A DNA stretch of 64,000 nt. Origin: Rhizodiscina lignyota (taxonomy: Eukaryota; Ascomycota; Dothideomycetes; Aulographales; Rhizodiscinaceae). Positions 32,753-45,463 of this stretch are shown here, piece by piece. The position numbers and the translations under genes were made by a program. Below the pieces are notes generated by a model. It did not search any database, had not been told where the DNA came from, and was given only the letters and a program-made list of their open reading frames with translations. Position 1 is the stretch's first letter; each line of letters begins with the position of its first letter. Location: assembly GCA_010015805.1 (NCBI GenBank), contig ML978122.1, positions 496,001 through 560,000 on the forward strand. Direction: 5' to 3'.

Positions 32753-35700
32753 TTACAGCTTAACGTAATCATTCAGCTGCCAGCCGTTGGTTTCTCTCAT
32801 CTTCTTGTACCAGTTCTGCACATATGGGAGCGCAACATGTGGGCCGTATGGATCCTTCACCCATGGTGCTGTTGGTGGATCCAATGAAGTCTCTTCCTTG
32901 CAGGACTTGACCAACTCTTCAAGTGTGCCGCCACGGTTGTAAGTCAATTCGGCCCAGGCCTTCGGTCTCTGACTTCTAATTTGATTCCTCAGCTCCTCCG
33001 TTGCCCTTTCGTCAACGCTCCAGTCGCCGGGATTCACAATTACTCCGTAGTTCTTCTTAGCGCCTTCAAGAGTGACCAGGCGCCTGTGCACCTCCTTTGC
33101 GACCTTTTCAGCTGGACGAGTGAGCGGATCACCGAGCCCACCACCACCCCACGTGACCCATTCGAGGACGTCTCCTGGCTTGACGTGGACATAGTCGCAT
33201 TTAGAGGCAATAACCTCTCGATCGGGAGTTGGAGTGCCATAAGTGTTGTTTCGGAAGATCGATTTCACTGAGCGAGAGCCAGGCTCGCCACCATTTACGC
33301 CCCACTGAGACGATGTCAGCATTCAGAACAAGAGACAGAAATCATGCAGGAAGACTTACCGGTTTTGTAAACCATCTATCATCATGAATGCTGACGTCTC
33401 CTTCAGACAGGAAGCGGTACATCGTCCTCTGCGCGTTACCTCCGCGGTAGAAGCCTGGTCCGCCAGAATCTGCTACTGACTCGTTTACCTCAATAATGAG
33501 AGGGAAGTACAGTTCAATATTCTCAGTGGGGACGGATTTGATAGCTGGGAACAAACAGTGGCAGTCCGGGCCATCACCAAGAGGTCTTGCCGGAACGCCT
33601 CCAAAGCCAATCTGGTACAGTAGGAACCACTCGCCATCGGGCTTGAAACCAGAGTAAAACAGATGAGGGCTGTCGGAAAAGCCAGCGGCGCTTCGGAAAG
33701 CCGGATTACGCTGGCCCATCAGGGCTTGAATGACGTCCATGGTACGTCCGAGCAGATGTGTTCGACAACTGATGGCTGCTGGACGAATCGGTCGCAGAAT
33801 GGTACCCTCTGGTATTCTGACGTCAATGAGCTCATGGAAACCATCGTTGACAACTGCGTGTGGGTCATAAACGGCTAGCAGGAAGTAGCCGATGAACATG
33901 CGGAACATCGTCGTGGACAGGTAGTAGTTGACAGATGAGTTCGCCTGCGGAGTCGTACCGTCCCAATCGAAAACCAGCTTGTGGCCCTCTTTGTACATGG
34001 CACATTGAATAGCCAGAGGGCCATTGCCGTGGCCATCATCGTCGATGAAATCAGTGAACTCGCTGCGCTCCGTACCAATCTTTGTGTCGATTAGGTGAGC
34101 GATGGCGGACTTGTTGCGCTCAAGAAGGTCCTCAGTAGCAGCTTGGTAAACTTCGTAGCCATATCTGTCGCAGAGTTCGCACACTCTGACTGCGGCAGTC
34201 TTGCATGCGGCCACGAGAGCAGTGAGATCGCTATCGAACCACTCCGGAATACGGCTGTTGCGGCGGAAGATCTCGACCATAGCTGAGTTGTATTTGCCCC
34301 GCTCATACAGCTTGACACATGGAATCTGAAGGCCGTCTTCGAAAATGGTCGTAGCGTTGACGCTCATTGATCCCGGGACCTTGCCTTGGACGTCTGTTTG
34401 AAGTGACAGTTAGCAGGAGGTTAGAAAGCAAAATCATGACATGAGTGTATGACTTTACCTGTCAAATGCCCGAAATTTGCCGCCCACCCGATAATGTTCC
34501 CCTTCCACCATATGGGAAGCAGGACAATAACATCGTTCAGATGAGAAACGGCGCCTTGGATCGCATAGGTGTCGTTCGTGACAAAAATGTCTCCCTCTTC
34601 GATGGTCCCTTTCCACATTGCCAAGAACTGAGTGATGAAACTGCCAAACTGCCCAACGAGCATTTGCCCTTTCGTATTAGTAATGACGTTGAATTCGTCT
34701 TGTTGATCTCTGATTGCAGGAGACATGGCGCAACGGAGCATGAGGGTATCCATCTCTCTGCGAATCGAGCCAAGAGCGGATGCGACAAGAGTAGAGATGA
34801 GCGGCGAGTCCTTGACAAGCTTTATAGCAGATTCCGAAGTGTGGATGACCTCTTCTTGAAACTGTTGGTGTTCTGAATCTGCAGGCCAGATGAGTATGTT
34901 GCCCACGTTGTCAACTTCGCCCACATAGCCAGGCAGGATCAAGGTGTTCGAGTCCATCTCAGTTACGATGCAAGGTCCCTTGAGCTTGATCCCTTGCTTC
35001 GTGACCTTTGGCCTGTCCCAAATTGTGGCTTCGACACTCTCTCCGTTGTAGTAGATCGTTTGCTTGCTGACGATGGCGTCGCTTGGTGGTTCTGAGCTGG
35101 AACCATGCTCGATCGTCTGAATTTGGACTTCGCTTGAATCATCCACGACCTTAACACGGAGGCGCATCATCTCGATCTCGGCAGTCTCGAGTGAGAAGTT
35201 GAACTGCTGCTCATGCACTACTCCGAAGTATCCGCGTAAAGCCTTCAGCATCTCAGGAGTGTCAAGCTCCAAATCAGAGTGTGAAAAGTCTACAGTGAGT
35301 GATGTTGCTTGTCCTTTGTACCGCATGTCTGCCTGATAGAAGACTTTAAGCGGGGCAGTGTCGTTTGCTAGAGCTCGCTTCATGATATCGATGCAGCTCC
35401 TCCGTAGGTCACCCAGAGTACTGCCCAGGTCTTTGTTGGTTACTTGGGAGAATGTCTTGATATAAGTGCATGATTGCTCGTGAGACATCTTCGTCGTTGC
35501 ATCTCCTTGTGCGCAAAGAACTCCAGGAGAAGGGGGTACGATGACAGGGAATGAGCCCAAGAGCTTGCCAACAGCGTTGGCATGGACGGGTCCGGCACCA
35601 CCGAAGGCAACGAGTGCGAATTTGCGAGGGTCATAGCCCTGCTCGACGGAGACGAGACGCAGTGCGCCATGCATGGACTCATTGACCAAGTCAATAATAC

Positions 35701-37081
35701 CCTCAGCTGCAGCATATTTCGACATGTTCATTCTCTTCGCAACAGCCTCAACAGCGACAGTCGCGGCCTCAACGTCGAGCTTCATTTTGCCTCCAAGTAA
35801 TGTTGATGGGAGATATCCCAAGACCAGATTAGCATCCGTCACAGTTGCCTGAACTCCGCCCTTGCCATAGGCAGCGGGACCCGGATTCGCACCCGCACTT
35901 TCGGGACCAACACGGAGTGTGTTGGTTAGTTCGTTGTAGACTGCGATAGATCCTCCGCCTGCTCCAACCGTGCGCACATCGACGCAAGGAGCTCTGACTG
36001 TCAGACCTCCAACAATAGTCTCGCGGCGGACAACGGGATTAGAGCCAGGAATCAGAGCACAGTCTGTAGAAGTTCCACCCATGTCCAAGGTAATGAGGTT
36101 CTTATATGGGGTATTCTGCGATAAAACATGGGTAACTCCTTTGACGCCTCCAGCGGGGCCACTCATCAGCATGTTAACAGGCAGTTCTCCTGCCAAATGT
36201 GTCGAGGTCAAGTCGCCATCAGACTTCAGGATGCGAATAGTGTCCGTATCGTCCGCAAGCATCTTTGACAAATTGCTTACATACTTCTTCACGATTGGCT
36301 TGACGATGGCGTTGGCAGCGGTGGTAACTGTTCGCTCGTACTCCTGGATCTCTGGAAGCACATCGGTGGAGGTAACAACTTCCACCGAAGGTCCAAACTC
36401 TTCATGGAGTATCTCGCGGATCGCGTCCTCATTGGTCTTATTACTGAACGAATTGAGCAAGCTCACAGCGATTGCCTCTGGCTCCTGGCGCTTCAAGTCC
36501 GCCAAGCTTGCCCTGAATTTCTCCTTGTCTATCGGCCTGATCACCTCTCCATGGATCGAGGTCCGTTCCGGAGCATCGACTGTACGCTCCAATGGGACTA
36601 TTGGATCCGGCTGCTGCCAGTTGATCCAGCCTCCAAGGCCTCCGGGAATCTGTGAGCGACGGAAATTCAAGATATCTTTGTGACCAGATGTAACGACAAG
36701 CCCAGCTTTGGCACCCTTGCCTTCGAGAATGGCGTTCGTTCCAACTGTTGTTCCGTGATGGATATACCTAATCGGCCCTTTAATGATACATTCAGATCAT
36801 GAGCGCTGGAATAGCCGCGGCATACTCAAATTTCCCATCCCAGCCCTCTAGCTCTTTCAATTGCGCTTTGACCTGGTCGACACCATTCTTCACGCCAATA
36901 CTTTGATCTTTCGTGTCTGTGAGGGTTTTTGCTCGCACTGTGCGTCCTTCGGGGGTGATCACACAAACATCTATAAAAGGCGGATTTAGCTCAATTCTGG
37001 CTGGTGAAGTGTCTGTATGAACAAACCTGTGAAGGTGCCCCCAACATCCACGCCCAATCGATACCCTTTTGGAGCCGCCAT
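32753..37081 (-). CDS. Hydantoinase/5-oxoprolinase family protein, HyuA-HyuB fusion
   Basis: The model is complement(32753..33304, 33360..34393, 34459..36767, 36826..36970, 37027..37081), 1,364 residues. The N-terminus has the ASKHA phosphate motif YRLGVDVGGTFTD, then YIHHGTTVGTNAILEGKGAK, SGPAGGVKGVTHV, LDMGGTSTD and GAGGGSI of HyuA. About residue 770 it passes into HyuB (SAIRDQQDEFNVITN, FVTNDTYAIQGAVSHLND, GHGNGPLAI), ending with WGGGGLGDPL. This is the layout of eukaryotic 5-oxoprolinase (OPLAH/Oxp1), ~1,280 residues. Such enzymes use ATP to open a cyclic amide: 5-oxoproline, N-methylhydantoin and others. Exon 2 splices to an acceptor (GATTAG) that yields GKFEYIHHG. It is divergent from an amidase gene. 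True 5-oxoprolinase or a hydantoinase with another substrate cannot be told apart here; the setting suggests the latter. Confidence 0.9.
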
Positions 37082-37883
37082 ATTCGCAACAATCAGAGAA
37101 GCACAAGGAGACTTCAGACGGGGTCGAACAGACACTCAGGCATGACGCGACTTTTGAGAAGACGCGAATATTCTAGATCCCACGCCATCTTCGTGACGGT
37201 TTCGCGTCCGCAGCATCCGCTTCTGCGGTTCTGGGTAACGCAATCCGAATCAAGAGTCAAGACCCTCAAGCATCTCCGCATTTCCAAAGTTACGGTAATA
37301 GCGTTCATTTCGTGGAGTGGAGATTTACTCGATCGGGAATTTGCCGACAGAGGCACAGAACGACGCTGACCATATGGGCTGGATTTGTCCTGATACTCGG
37401 TCTGTGCCCCGATAAGAGAGTCTTGGACCCTCAAGAAATGTACGCAGACGAACCGATTCGACAAGGAAGAGGGACTTAGTTCCGTCTTGGAGAGATCGGT
37501 GGGTTGTTGTAGTAGTAGCTTGCGGACGAGGGAGTACGTAAGTTGAATGTCGTGCTAGCCCCAAAATGACTCGCTATGCGGATAGTGGAGCCGATAAGGA
37601 TCGGCTACTTGTGCCGCTATGAGCCCCCTTAAAGCTGCTAACACTCCACATCCTCACGTGTTGTCCACCATATCGCTGCGAAAAGTCGGCGGACTTCGGG
37701 ATAACAGTTGAGAGCATGCCATTGGATGCCGTAATGGCCAGTCAAACACGCTGTGTACCCATGAAGATATCCGACTTCGGCAAGATTGAGCTATCATGGC
37801 TCCACAAAGAGTTGATGAACTGAGCCTCCACCTCCGATAATCTGGATCGTATGCACAAAGTGTTTGACAATTGAATCGCTAAC
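37082..37883. other. Shared promoter of hydantoinase and amidase genes
   Basis: A divergent region of 802 bases without a gene. It contains the CCG-N8-CGG palindrome at 37589-37606. Antisense frames at 37114-37464 resemble nothing known. Confidence 0.5.
37589..37609. promoter_or_regulatory. Candidate Zn2Cys6 operator, CCG-N8-CGGCTACT
   Basis: A perfect inverted repeat AGCCGAT-4-ATCGGCT (37589-37606) embeds CCG-N8-CGG, the everted-triplet layout bound by some Zn2Cys6 dimers, and a CGATAA GATA motif. The ten bases ATCGGCTACT (37600-37609) recur in the same arrangement at 46682-46691. Confidence 0.5.
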
Positions 37884-40081
37884 ATGTCTGTCGTGTTCCT
37901 CAATAAGGGTCCTCCCACAGGTGAGCAGTTCACTTGGACGTAATCTCAATGGATTGCTGACATGAGCAGTTGATGCTGAGACTTTGAAGGGAGTCGCCGC
38001 GCATAGCAACATTACACTTCGTCCTCAAGATGAAGAGCACTACCGCTATTTGCTAGACTCTTTTGATGCCACAGCTCAGCAAGTTGCTGATTTGCCCGCA
38101 TGGACAAACCCAGAGTTGCTTCCTGAGGCTGGAACACTTCCCAGGAAGTACTGGAAAGAATCTAAAAATCCGCTGAATGCGTGGAGTCACAGAACTGAGA
38201 TCAAATCATCGTCGCCAGAGAACAACAAGCTCGCTGGCAAAACATTCGCGGTCAAAGACAATGTCTCAATTGGCGGCCTTCCAATCACTGGCGGGACGTT
38301 TCCGGAGTAAGTCCTGTTATGATCTTTAATCATATCTACAAGAACGTCCTAATGCTATCTACTCGTTAGTTGTTTCAGTTTGTTGAATTGCAAAGTGTTC
38401 AGTAGCAAGGTTCAAGAGCTATGGGTCAGACTGGGGTCTTTATCTATGAGCTGTACAACATGTTTGAGGAGAACGAAGATGGTTCCAGTGCTAATGTAAT
38501 TCACGTGATCAAGGTTGCTCGTGGGAAAATCAGAGTACCCAATCTCGGAGATTGATGCTGTAGTCGTGTCCCGGATTCTCCAGGCCGGAGGGATCATAGC
38601 AGGCTCGGCAACATGTGAACATTTCTCCATGTCTCCGCTATCATGGACGAGCGCCAATGGCCCTGTCCACAATCCGTGGAGAAAAGGATATACAGCCGGC
38701 GGCAGTAGCAGCGGTCCAGGAGCTTTGGTAGGTGCCGGTGTGATTAAGGCATGGAGAAAGCGTCATGGGCTGCCGCCCATTGATGATGAACTTGGGCCCC
38801 ATGTGGACATGGCAATCGGAGGTGATCAGGGCGGCAGCATCAGAATTCCGGGAGCGTACAACGGAATATACGGACTCAAACCGACGCACGGTTTGGTGCC
38901 ATATACCGGAATTCTTTCCCTGAATCCCATGATCGACCACACGGGCCCAATGTGTGGCACCTTGGAAGACACAGCAGCTATGCTTGGTGTCATGGCAGGC
39001 TACGACGGTATTGATCCGAGAATGACGCCCGAATCGCCGAAGATGGATGAAGTCAAGGATTATTCCGCCATCCTGGCAAACTTTATATCCGAGAAGAAAG
39101 AGAAAGGGGAGTGGACGCCGGAGAAGTCTGGCGTCGGACTGCGTGTTGGAGTCATCAAAGAAGCATTCGAGGTCTTGGGCCTGACAGATGAAGTGAAGGC
39201 GATTGTGAAAGAAGCAGTCGAACGGTTCAAGTCAATCGGAGCTACGGTTGAGGAGGTTTCTATTCCTATGCACACAATTGGTCCCTCTATTTGGTATGTC
39301 CAGCTTGTTCATGCCCAAAGTGATCAGTTCCTTACCTGTGATCAGGACGATTGCAACGCGGATCGGTATTGCGACCCACGGCTTCCAGAACCATCCGCTT
39401 CTCCTTCTCAACCATCCCCTCCCTGGGATCAGGTAAGGCTATGTCTAAATCATACTACAAGAAATGTTCATGCTGACTTTGTAGTCCTCCACCACTTGAC
39501 CAGAAGTCGTACGAGATTCTCACCAAGCACAATCCGGCTGCTGTCAATGTGATATTCAATGCGGACTTCCTGCTCCACAACCGGGAGCCGAATCTACAAG
39601 CAAAGGCCATGATGCGTACGTAATCCCGTCCTTATACGTCTGGGTGACATACTCATGTCTGCGAATTAGATGCTATCCAGCTGCGAAAAGCATACGACGA
39701 CGTGCTAGCTAATTACGACGTCCTCGTGACTCCAATGAATCCGACTACGGGCTCAATGCACCCACAGTACGATCAGACTGTTGGAGAGAAAATGGCACCA
39801 TCAATCGGAGGTACTTTGAACTCATGCCAGTTCAATATCACCGGACGTACGTTCCCTCTCTACATTCAGTTTTGATGATTATGAAAATCCCACGAGACTA
39901 ATAATTCATAGATCCTGGGCTTGCATTCCCAGTAGGGTGGGGAAATGTCGAGAATGGCAAAGGCAAGATGCCCATCGCTATGCAGATCGTTGGCAAACGG
40001 TTCGAGGACGACACTGTGCTCAAAGCCGCCGCAGCGTGGGAGGTTCCAGGCCTGGGTCTCGATTCTTGGGATGGCAAATAA
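37884..40081 (+). CDS. Amidase (amidase signature family), cluster copy 1
   Basis: The model is join(37884..37920, 37970..38306, 38514..39293, 39346..39432, 39485..39615, 39670..39846, 39912..40081), 572 residues. The triad is intact: Lys in KTFAVKDNVSIGG, cis-Ser in TAGGSSSGPGAL, nucleophile Ser in GGDQGGSIRIPGAYNG. GIYGLKPTHGLVPYTG and the C-terminal HPGLAFPVGW complete the family pattern. The N-terminal ~100 residues (LRPQDEEHYRYLLDSFDATAQQV) are shared in kind with the second amidase at 46975, so the two look like paralogues. Intron 2 is 207 bases, the others near 50. Such enzymes cleave a linear amide to acid plus amine or ammonia; here the substrate may be the ring-opened product of its divergent neighbour. 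Cytosolic; no targeting signal is seen. Confidence 0.88.
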
Positions 40082-40620
40082 GCGAGTCTCTTGAATTGTT
40101 GAGAGTCTCGGCAGCGATACGTGTCTTGGACCCATAGAGAGAGCTACTCTGAGCATTGCGGGATAGACCGCACGCGTTGCGCTTATATCCGTAGATTGAA
40201 AGATATACTTAGATTTCTGTGAATAAACGGGCGCAATTCACGTGAGAATGATTTGTCGGGGCGGCAGCCGGCAGCCATCCCACTTAAGTGCATCGGCACT
40301 ATCGTCCCGGGGGGCTGGCCGACTTACCCGCAATATTCCTCGCTCTCTTACCTTTTGCAGTGGGCTGTACCACTTGAAAAGCTCATCCAGACCTCTAGTA
40401 TATTTCTCTTATCTTACTCCTTACACAATTTGTGGCGCTGATTTCGCAATTGTACCAAAGCAGAAGCCATGGAAAACAACTGCCCAAAGGTGAAAATCCC
40501 CTGGCTGTCCGTCTGCGGAAATGCTTTGTTCTGATTGGCCAATTGCTAATCCCTGAGATGTAGGAGTACGTTCACTGTATGTTTCAAAAGATATTGTTGC
40601 AATTGAATGTCCATTTACTC
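40082..40620. other. Intergenic
   Basis: Spacer between two rightward genes. No recognisable frame. It should hold the promoter of the dioxygenase gene. Confidence 0.45.
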
Positions 40621-41864
40621 ATGAGTTCAAGACCATGCTGGCGGCAGGCCAGGCTCTCGTCCAATCCTCACTGGGTACGCTACACAAATTCTTCTGAAAG
40701 GAGTGCATTTACTGATCCTCTGCAGAAAGGATGCCAAGCCAACGTTCGAGGAGATCCCAAAGATTGATATGAGCCCGATCTTCTCGGAATCACTAGAAGA
40801 GCGAAAGAAAGTAGCAGCTCAGGTTGGAAAGGCCTGCAAAGAAGTCGGCTTCTTCTATGCTGTAAACCACGGCGTCTCGGAAGAAACCATCCAAGGAGCA
40901 TTCCGTGCAGTTGAGAATTGGTTCTCTCAGCCGGAGGAAGTCAAATTGGAGACGAATATCAATCAAAATAAGCACTTCAGGGGCTATGAGCCGCTTCTCT
41001 CGACGCAGCTTGACCCCAATACTAGAGGAGGTACGCTTGAAGAAAACCAATTTCTGAATTCAAACACTCACGACTCTCGCAGATCTCAAGGAAGCATATA
41101 TGATCGGCGAGGATCCGTATGATCCAGAATCTAGATGTCCAGATGATGTTAAGGAGAAGATTATGAAGAAGCATCCCGATCTGATTCCGCGAAATCAGTG
41201 GCCAAAGATCCCGACTCCTGCAAATCAAGCTCTTCGCCCGGCAGTGTACGGCTATTACAAGGAAATGGTCGACTTCGCGAGGGCCCTGTTGCGAACCTTT
41301 GCCTTGGCCCTCGACATGCCAGAGAATCACTTCGACTCAATTGCGACGTTCCCGAAGTGCAATATGCGGAGTCTGCACTACCCATCGCAAGAGTTCGCAA
41401 CGGACGTTGGAATCGGCGCACACACCGACTACTCTTGCTTCACTTTGGTATGCCAGTCAACCTCATGTCCCTCCGGCCTGCAGGTCCTCAATGCAAACGG
41501 CATCTGGGTGAACGCGCCTCCAGTCGAGAGAACTTTTGTCTGCAATGTTGGCGACTTCTTCCAGGAAGCTACAGCAGGCAGGTTCCTCAGTACTGTGCAC
41601 AGGGTAGTAAACAAGACTGGCTCGGAGAGGTACAGCATTCCATTCTTCTTTGCGCCCAATATGGATGCGGAGATGGCAGTTGTAGAGAGCTGCAGGGAGC
41701 CTGGTAAAGAATACCAGCCTCTCCAGGTGGGGGCATACTTTAAGAAGAGGATTGCGGCTGCGCGGTCGAAGCATCCGGATGGAACCACGCCAGAAAAGAC
41801 ACGAGCGGAGGATGACGGAAAGTTGATTCTGGAGACAGTGAAGCAGGTCGCTGCTGTAGCATAA
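40621..41864 (+). CDS. 2-oxoglutarate/Fe(II) dioxygenase, isopenicillin-N-synthase-like
   Basis: Secure exons are 40730..41030 and 41083..41864. A first exon at 40621..40674 keeps frame (378 residues in all), but its acceptor (GCAGAAAG) is not the usual choice, so the true 5' end is unsure. The DIOX_N domain reads EIPKIDMSPIFSES and VGFFYAVNHGVSEETI. The catalytic core has H-x-D in GAHTDYSCFTL, the distal His in STVHRVVNK and the 2-oxoglutarate Arg-x-Ser in RYSIPFFFAP. Enzymes of this kind hydroxylate, desaturate or cyclise small molecules, often amino-acid derived. It lies between the first cluster amidase and the amino-acid permease. Another Fe(II) oxygenase, of PhyH type, is in the same block. 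Confidence 0.85.
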
Positions 41865-42137
41865 TCGTCTGTACACAATGTTATCATTTCAAACATATGC
41901 GACGCCTTTGACGGCCTCTCTCGATACTGAGGCAGTAATATCAAAGTGCCCGAAGAGGAGCTAAATCGCCCATGCCGTTAATTCAAAGAGCTCAAAAAGC
42001 GTCATGTTCAAAACAAGAAGAATTGAAGAAGCTTCCATTGCGTATAATAGTCTATCAAGCCTCCCCGCCCTCTACTATTATCGTACCAGTCTACCGTATC
42101 ATTCCGTACTAGACATGCTGATCCGGTTATCCCTTGC

Positions 42138-43763
42138 TTATGTTCCGACCGAGCCGGAGTTGTCCGCACAGTCGAAGGCACCTCCAATCAGACCAGAAGC
42201 GTACGCATCAATGATCTGCTGAACCACGCCGTAAGTACCACCACCGAGGATGAACAGACCAAGGGCGATCATGCCCCAGTGCATCAGCCAATAGGCCTTG
42301 AACAAAACGTTGCCCTTCCAGTAATCCCAGTGGTCATAAAGCCACAGCCAAGCTGGCAAGCAAATGGCCATCGGAGCGAAGCAGACGCTGCCAGTGAGGG
42401 CAATGAGGAAACTGAAGATTGGTACGGCCTCGCAGATGATAAATGCAACCGCTGCAAGTCCGATGACGGTACCAAGCCAGGTGGCCCAGTGAATGACGGT
42501 GTTATGTTGGAGATGGCGCGAGTCTCTCAGAATACGAACGAAGACGTATTTGGAAGCGACATGGAGATACAGGCACGCGGACACTATGAGACCAACAAGA
42601 CCGATGGCGTAGGAGACGATCTTGACGGTGTGTCCAGCGCTACCGATAGACGGGTTGGCAACATACTGGCCGCACCTTCTGAGTGTTAGCACAAATCTGA
42701 GGTGCTTCTCGTTTTTGGAGAACTTACCATCTATACACAACCAGGGCAAAAGTCAAGTAGGATGCTTGCACAAGAGCCATGCACCAGTAGACGGCCTTGT
42801 TGTACTCCTTGGGATTGCGCATCTCCGAAATCACAGGGAGGAAAGCAGAAGTTCCAGCTGATGAGACGAAGATTGTGGCGGTGGCCGTCATACCGTCGAC
42901 GAAAGTCGTGCTAGGGGGTACCGCAAACCAACCAAGGTCATAATCACCTGTTGGGGGTGCTGTCGCTGGTCGGGTCCTCGTTGTCACAGCGATGCTACTC
43001 ATCGTCAGCAATGGAAGCACTATTATTGTAAACACCAGTTTGACTTACACAACAATGAAGACTGCCGCGTAAATGGAAAAGAATCCAGCATAAGTAAGCC
43101 ATCCGATTTGGTGGAACTTTCGGACGCTAGCAGCAAGGACGACAATGACCGTAGCGACAAATGTGAACCAGACCGTGCAAGCTTTTGAGATATTAGCTTT
43201 AGCCACTGTTGAATGTGTCTCGATGAACTCACCTCCGTGCGTGGAGAAAACATTCAGTGCGATGGAGACACCCAAAATGCCAGAGCCAGTGCAGAGGACA
43301 TATGCGACGATGAAAAGCAAGCCAACGACTTCCCTGAGTACCTTTCCGCCAAGAACGTTCGCCATGTCGGCGATACTATGGCAGCCAGCATGACGATTTC
43401 TGAAATTTCCTTGAACGATTGCAGTGTAGGTGTTCAAGAGACCCCAACCAATCACGGAGAAGCCACCACCAACTGCTCCAAGAGAGAACATCGCCGTCGG
43501 GATACTAAGCACACCAGTCGCGAAGATGACTGCAAACTGGTTAGCAATAATTGCGATTCATAGTCAAGACAGTTCTCACCCTTCAAGAAGATAATGGACG
43601 CCTTTTGCCATGATACAGTACGGAAGTCAACAACATCTTCACCCTTCTTGAAGACTTCGAATTCGTTCTCGATCTCTTTGTCGTAGATGATATCCTCCGC
43701 GTCACCCATGCTGATGCTCCGTCTGTGGATGCTCCCAATGCTTCCATCTTTTTCGCCCGTCAT
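42138..43763 (-). CDS. Amino-acid permease, AAAP family, Mtr-like
   Basis: The model is complement(42138..42675, 42728..42994, 43049..43181, 43233..43529, 43580..43763), 472 residues. A hydrophilic N-terminus (about 55 residues) leads into VIFATGVLSIPTAMFSLG, followed by about ten further helices, including GLLFIVAYVLCTGSGILG and the late GTYGVVQQIIDAYASG end. It resembles Neurospora Mtr, the neutral/aromatic amino-acid permease of the plasma membrane. The intron at 43182-43232 is 51 bases with no in-frame stop, so it can be missed; removing it gives NVFSTHGACTVWF as in relatives. It is the only transporter inside the catabolic block and probably imports its substrate. It is convergent with the dioxygenase gene (273 bases apart). 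Confidence 0.87.
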
Positions 43764-45463
43764 CTTGTCGACGTTGTATTAGAGTACAATGTAAAAGTTG
43801 AACAAGGGCGAAGCCAAAGAAAATAGTGTCGTGAGGTTCGAACCGTTCGCGCGGGTCAGGCCAAACCTTCAAACGGATACCTCGAACTATGTACTAAACG
43901 GCGCGTCTCCCAACAGAGGGGTTCGTATCTAGGCCCTTGATAGCGAGGTGCGGCAGCCCATGCGCCTTATGCTTGTGTGCCTGCTTGGACAAGCCATGGC
44001 GGACAAGCATATCTACAGTGCTGACCGGGTTCATTCAACCTGGGGGAGGGATTAGCCACTTTGCACGTGGAGATGAGCGATTATGGGAAGGAATGCCCTT
44101 ATCGGTGGCATTAGTCTCAAACCGCAATTGAGCGCTGTCGTGAAAATGACAAGGGTAGATATCGCCGAGAACTCGTTGATGTACAGGACTTCGGCAGTCT
44201 TCCGAAAAGGGAACGAGATATATTGTTGATAAGAACGGTGTTCCAAAACGACTGCATGCTCCCGCAGGATTCCGCAGGCTATTTTCCAAATGTATTAGGA
44301 GACGACAGGCGAACAGGAAGTCCGACGGAGATGGGAATCATGGATGATAAGAAGGGAGGTCTAACCTCTTCAGCGTAAGACTCCTCTTAGTGGGGACTGC
44401 CTAGGCCTGATACAGTAAAGCGCAAGAGGACCAAAACGTAGTTAGAGTTGAACAAAACATTATCAAAGATTTGAAACGGTGTCTCTGGAGGATGGTTAGC
44501 AGGGGCTGAGATCCAGGAAACAAGCAAGCGAACGTCGATCATTCAGGCATGTTGCCTAAAGTCTCCTACTAAATTAAGATTTATTTCTAAACTCGACAGA
44601 AGTCCACGCGAGAACTCAATCTCTCCCAAAGTTCCAGCCTCAAAGATATTGGAATTATTCCAGCTGCTATCTCTGTGGGTCTCGAAAATGCTGAGACTCG
44701 GCCAGTCGTGGACCGGGAAATTCTAGACTCATCGCACGACATGCGAATATTGGCCGGGAGGTGGCTAGCCATGATGCCACGAGTCCGCACTGCGCATGCA
44801 TTCCTGCAGGTCCTGTGGCTGGTTGGAAGCGTTATCTGAACGTTCCCAGGCGCCACTCTCTCGGTTAATGTCGTATCTTTATCTGGAGTTCCAAATGGTG
44901 AAGAAGTTCCAAAATCATACGTCCAGAACTGATAGTCCAAAAGAGGTAATTCCGATGAATTCGCCGAGGACTTGAGTCGTTCACTCGCTCGCATAAACGT
45001 AAGTCGAGACAAAGATGGGCGGGGAAGCTTAACTCTCCCGCCGCAGGTTCCCCGCACAATGTGAATGCGCTTATTAATGGTTTGCTATCAGGGTGTGGGC
45101 CGGAAGCACTGGGGAGCGCGGAAGGCGCTTGTTCGCGTCAATATCAGAACAACCTGTCAGACTAAGCCCTAGCGAGCATCGCCTGTCAACATCCTATCAT
45201 ACGACCAGTCACACGGCGTGAGTGTCTCAACATATGAGGGACTATTCGAGTTGTTCTAGACTCCGCTCCAAGGGTGAACGAAGTGGCTGGGCCCAAAGAT
45301 AGTAGCTGGGCATCAACATCAACATCAACACCATCGCCTAGGAACAATAGCGCGCTTTTAGTACGTTCTTAATGAATAATGCTCTCTCAAAGTATCTCGC
45401 AGTGCTTTGAAACTGATATCCATATCCCCACTGGCCATTTGATACCTTTTTTTGTTCCGTTGA
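43764..45463. other. Intergenic, 1.7 kb
   Basis: Upstream of the permease and downstream of the PuuE-like gene. A 156-codon frame at 44587-45057 (minus) opens without ATG and resembles nothing known. A short (CATCAA) microsatellite lies near 45310-45335. Confidence 0.5.

Noticed and set aside
43820-43870. TTCGAACC-like string that recalls a tRNA T-arm
   Set aside because: No acceptor stem, anticodon arm or D-arm can be paired around it.
44587-45057. 156-codon minus-strand frame between the permease and the PuuE-like gene
   Set aside because: It opens without ATG, has no recognisable motif, no splice partners, and overlaps other frames of similar length.
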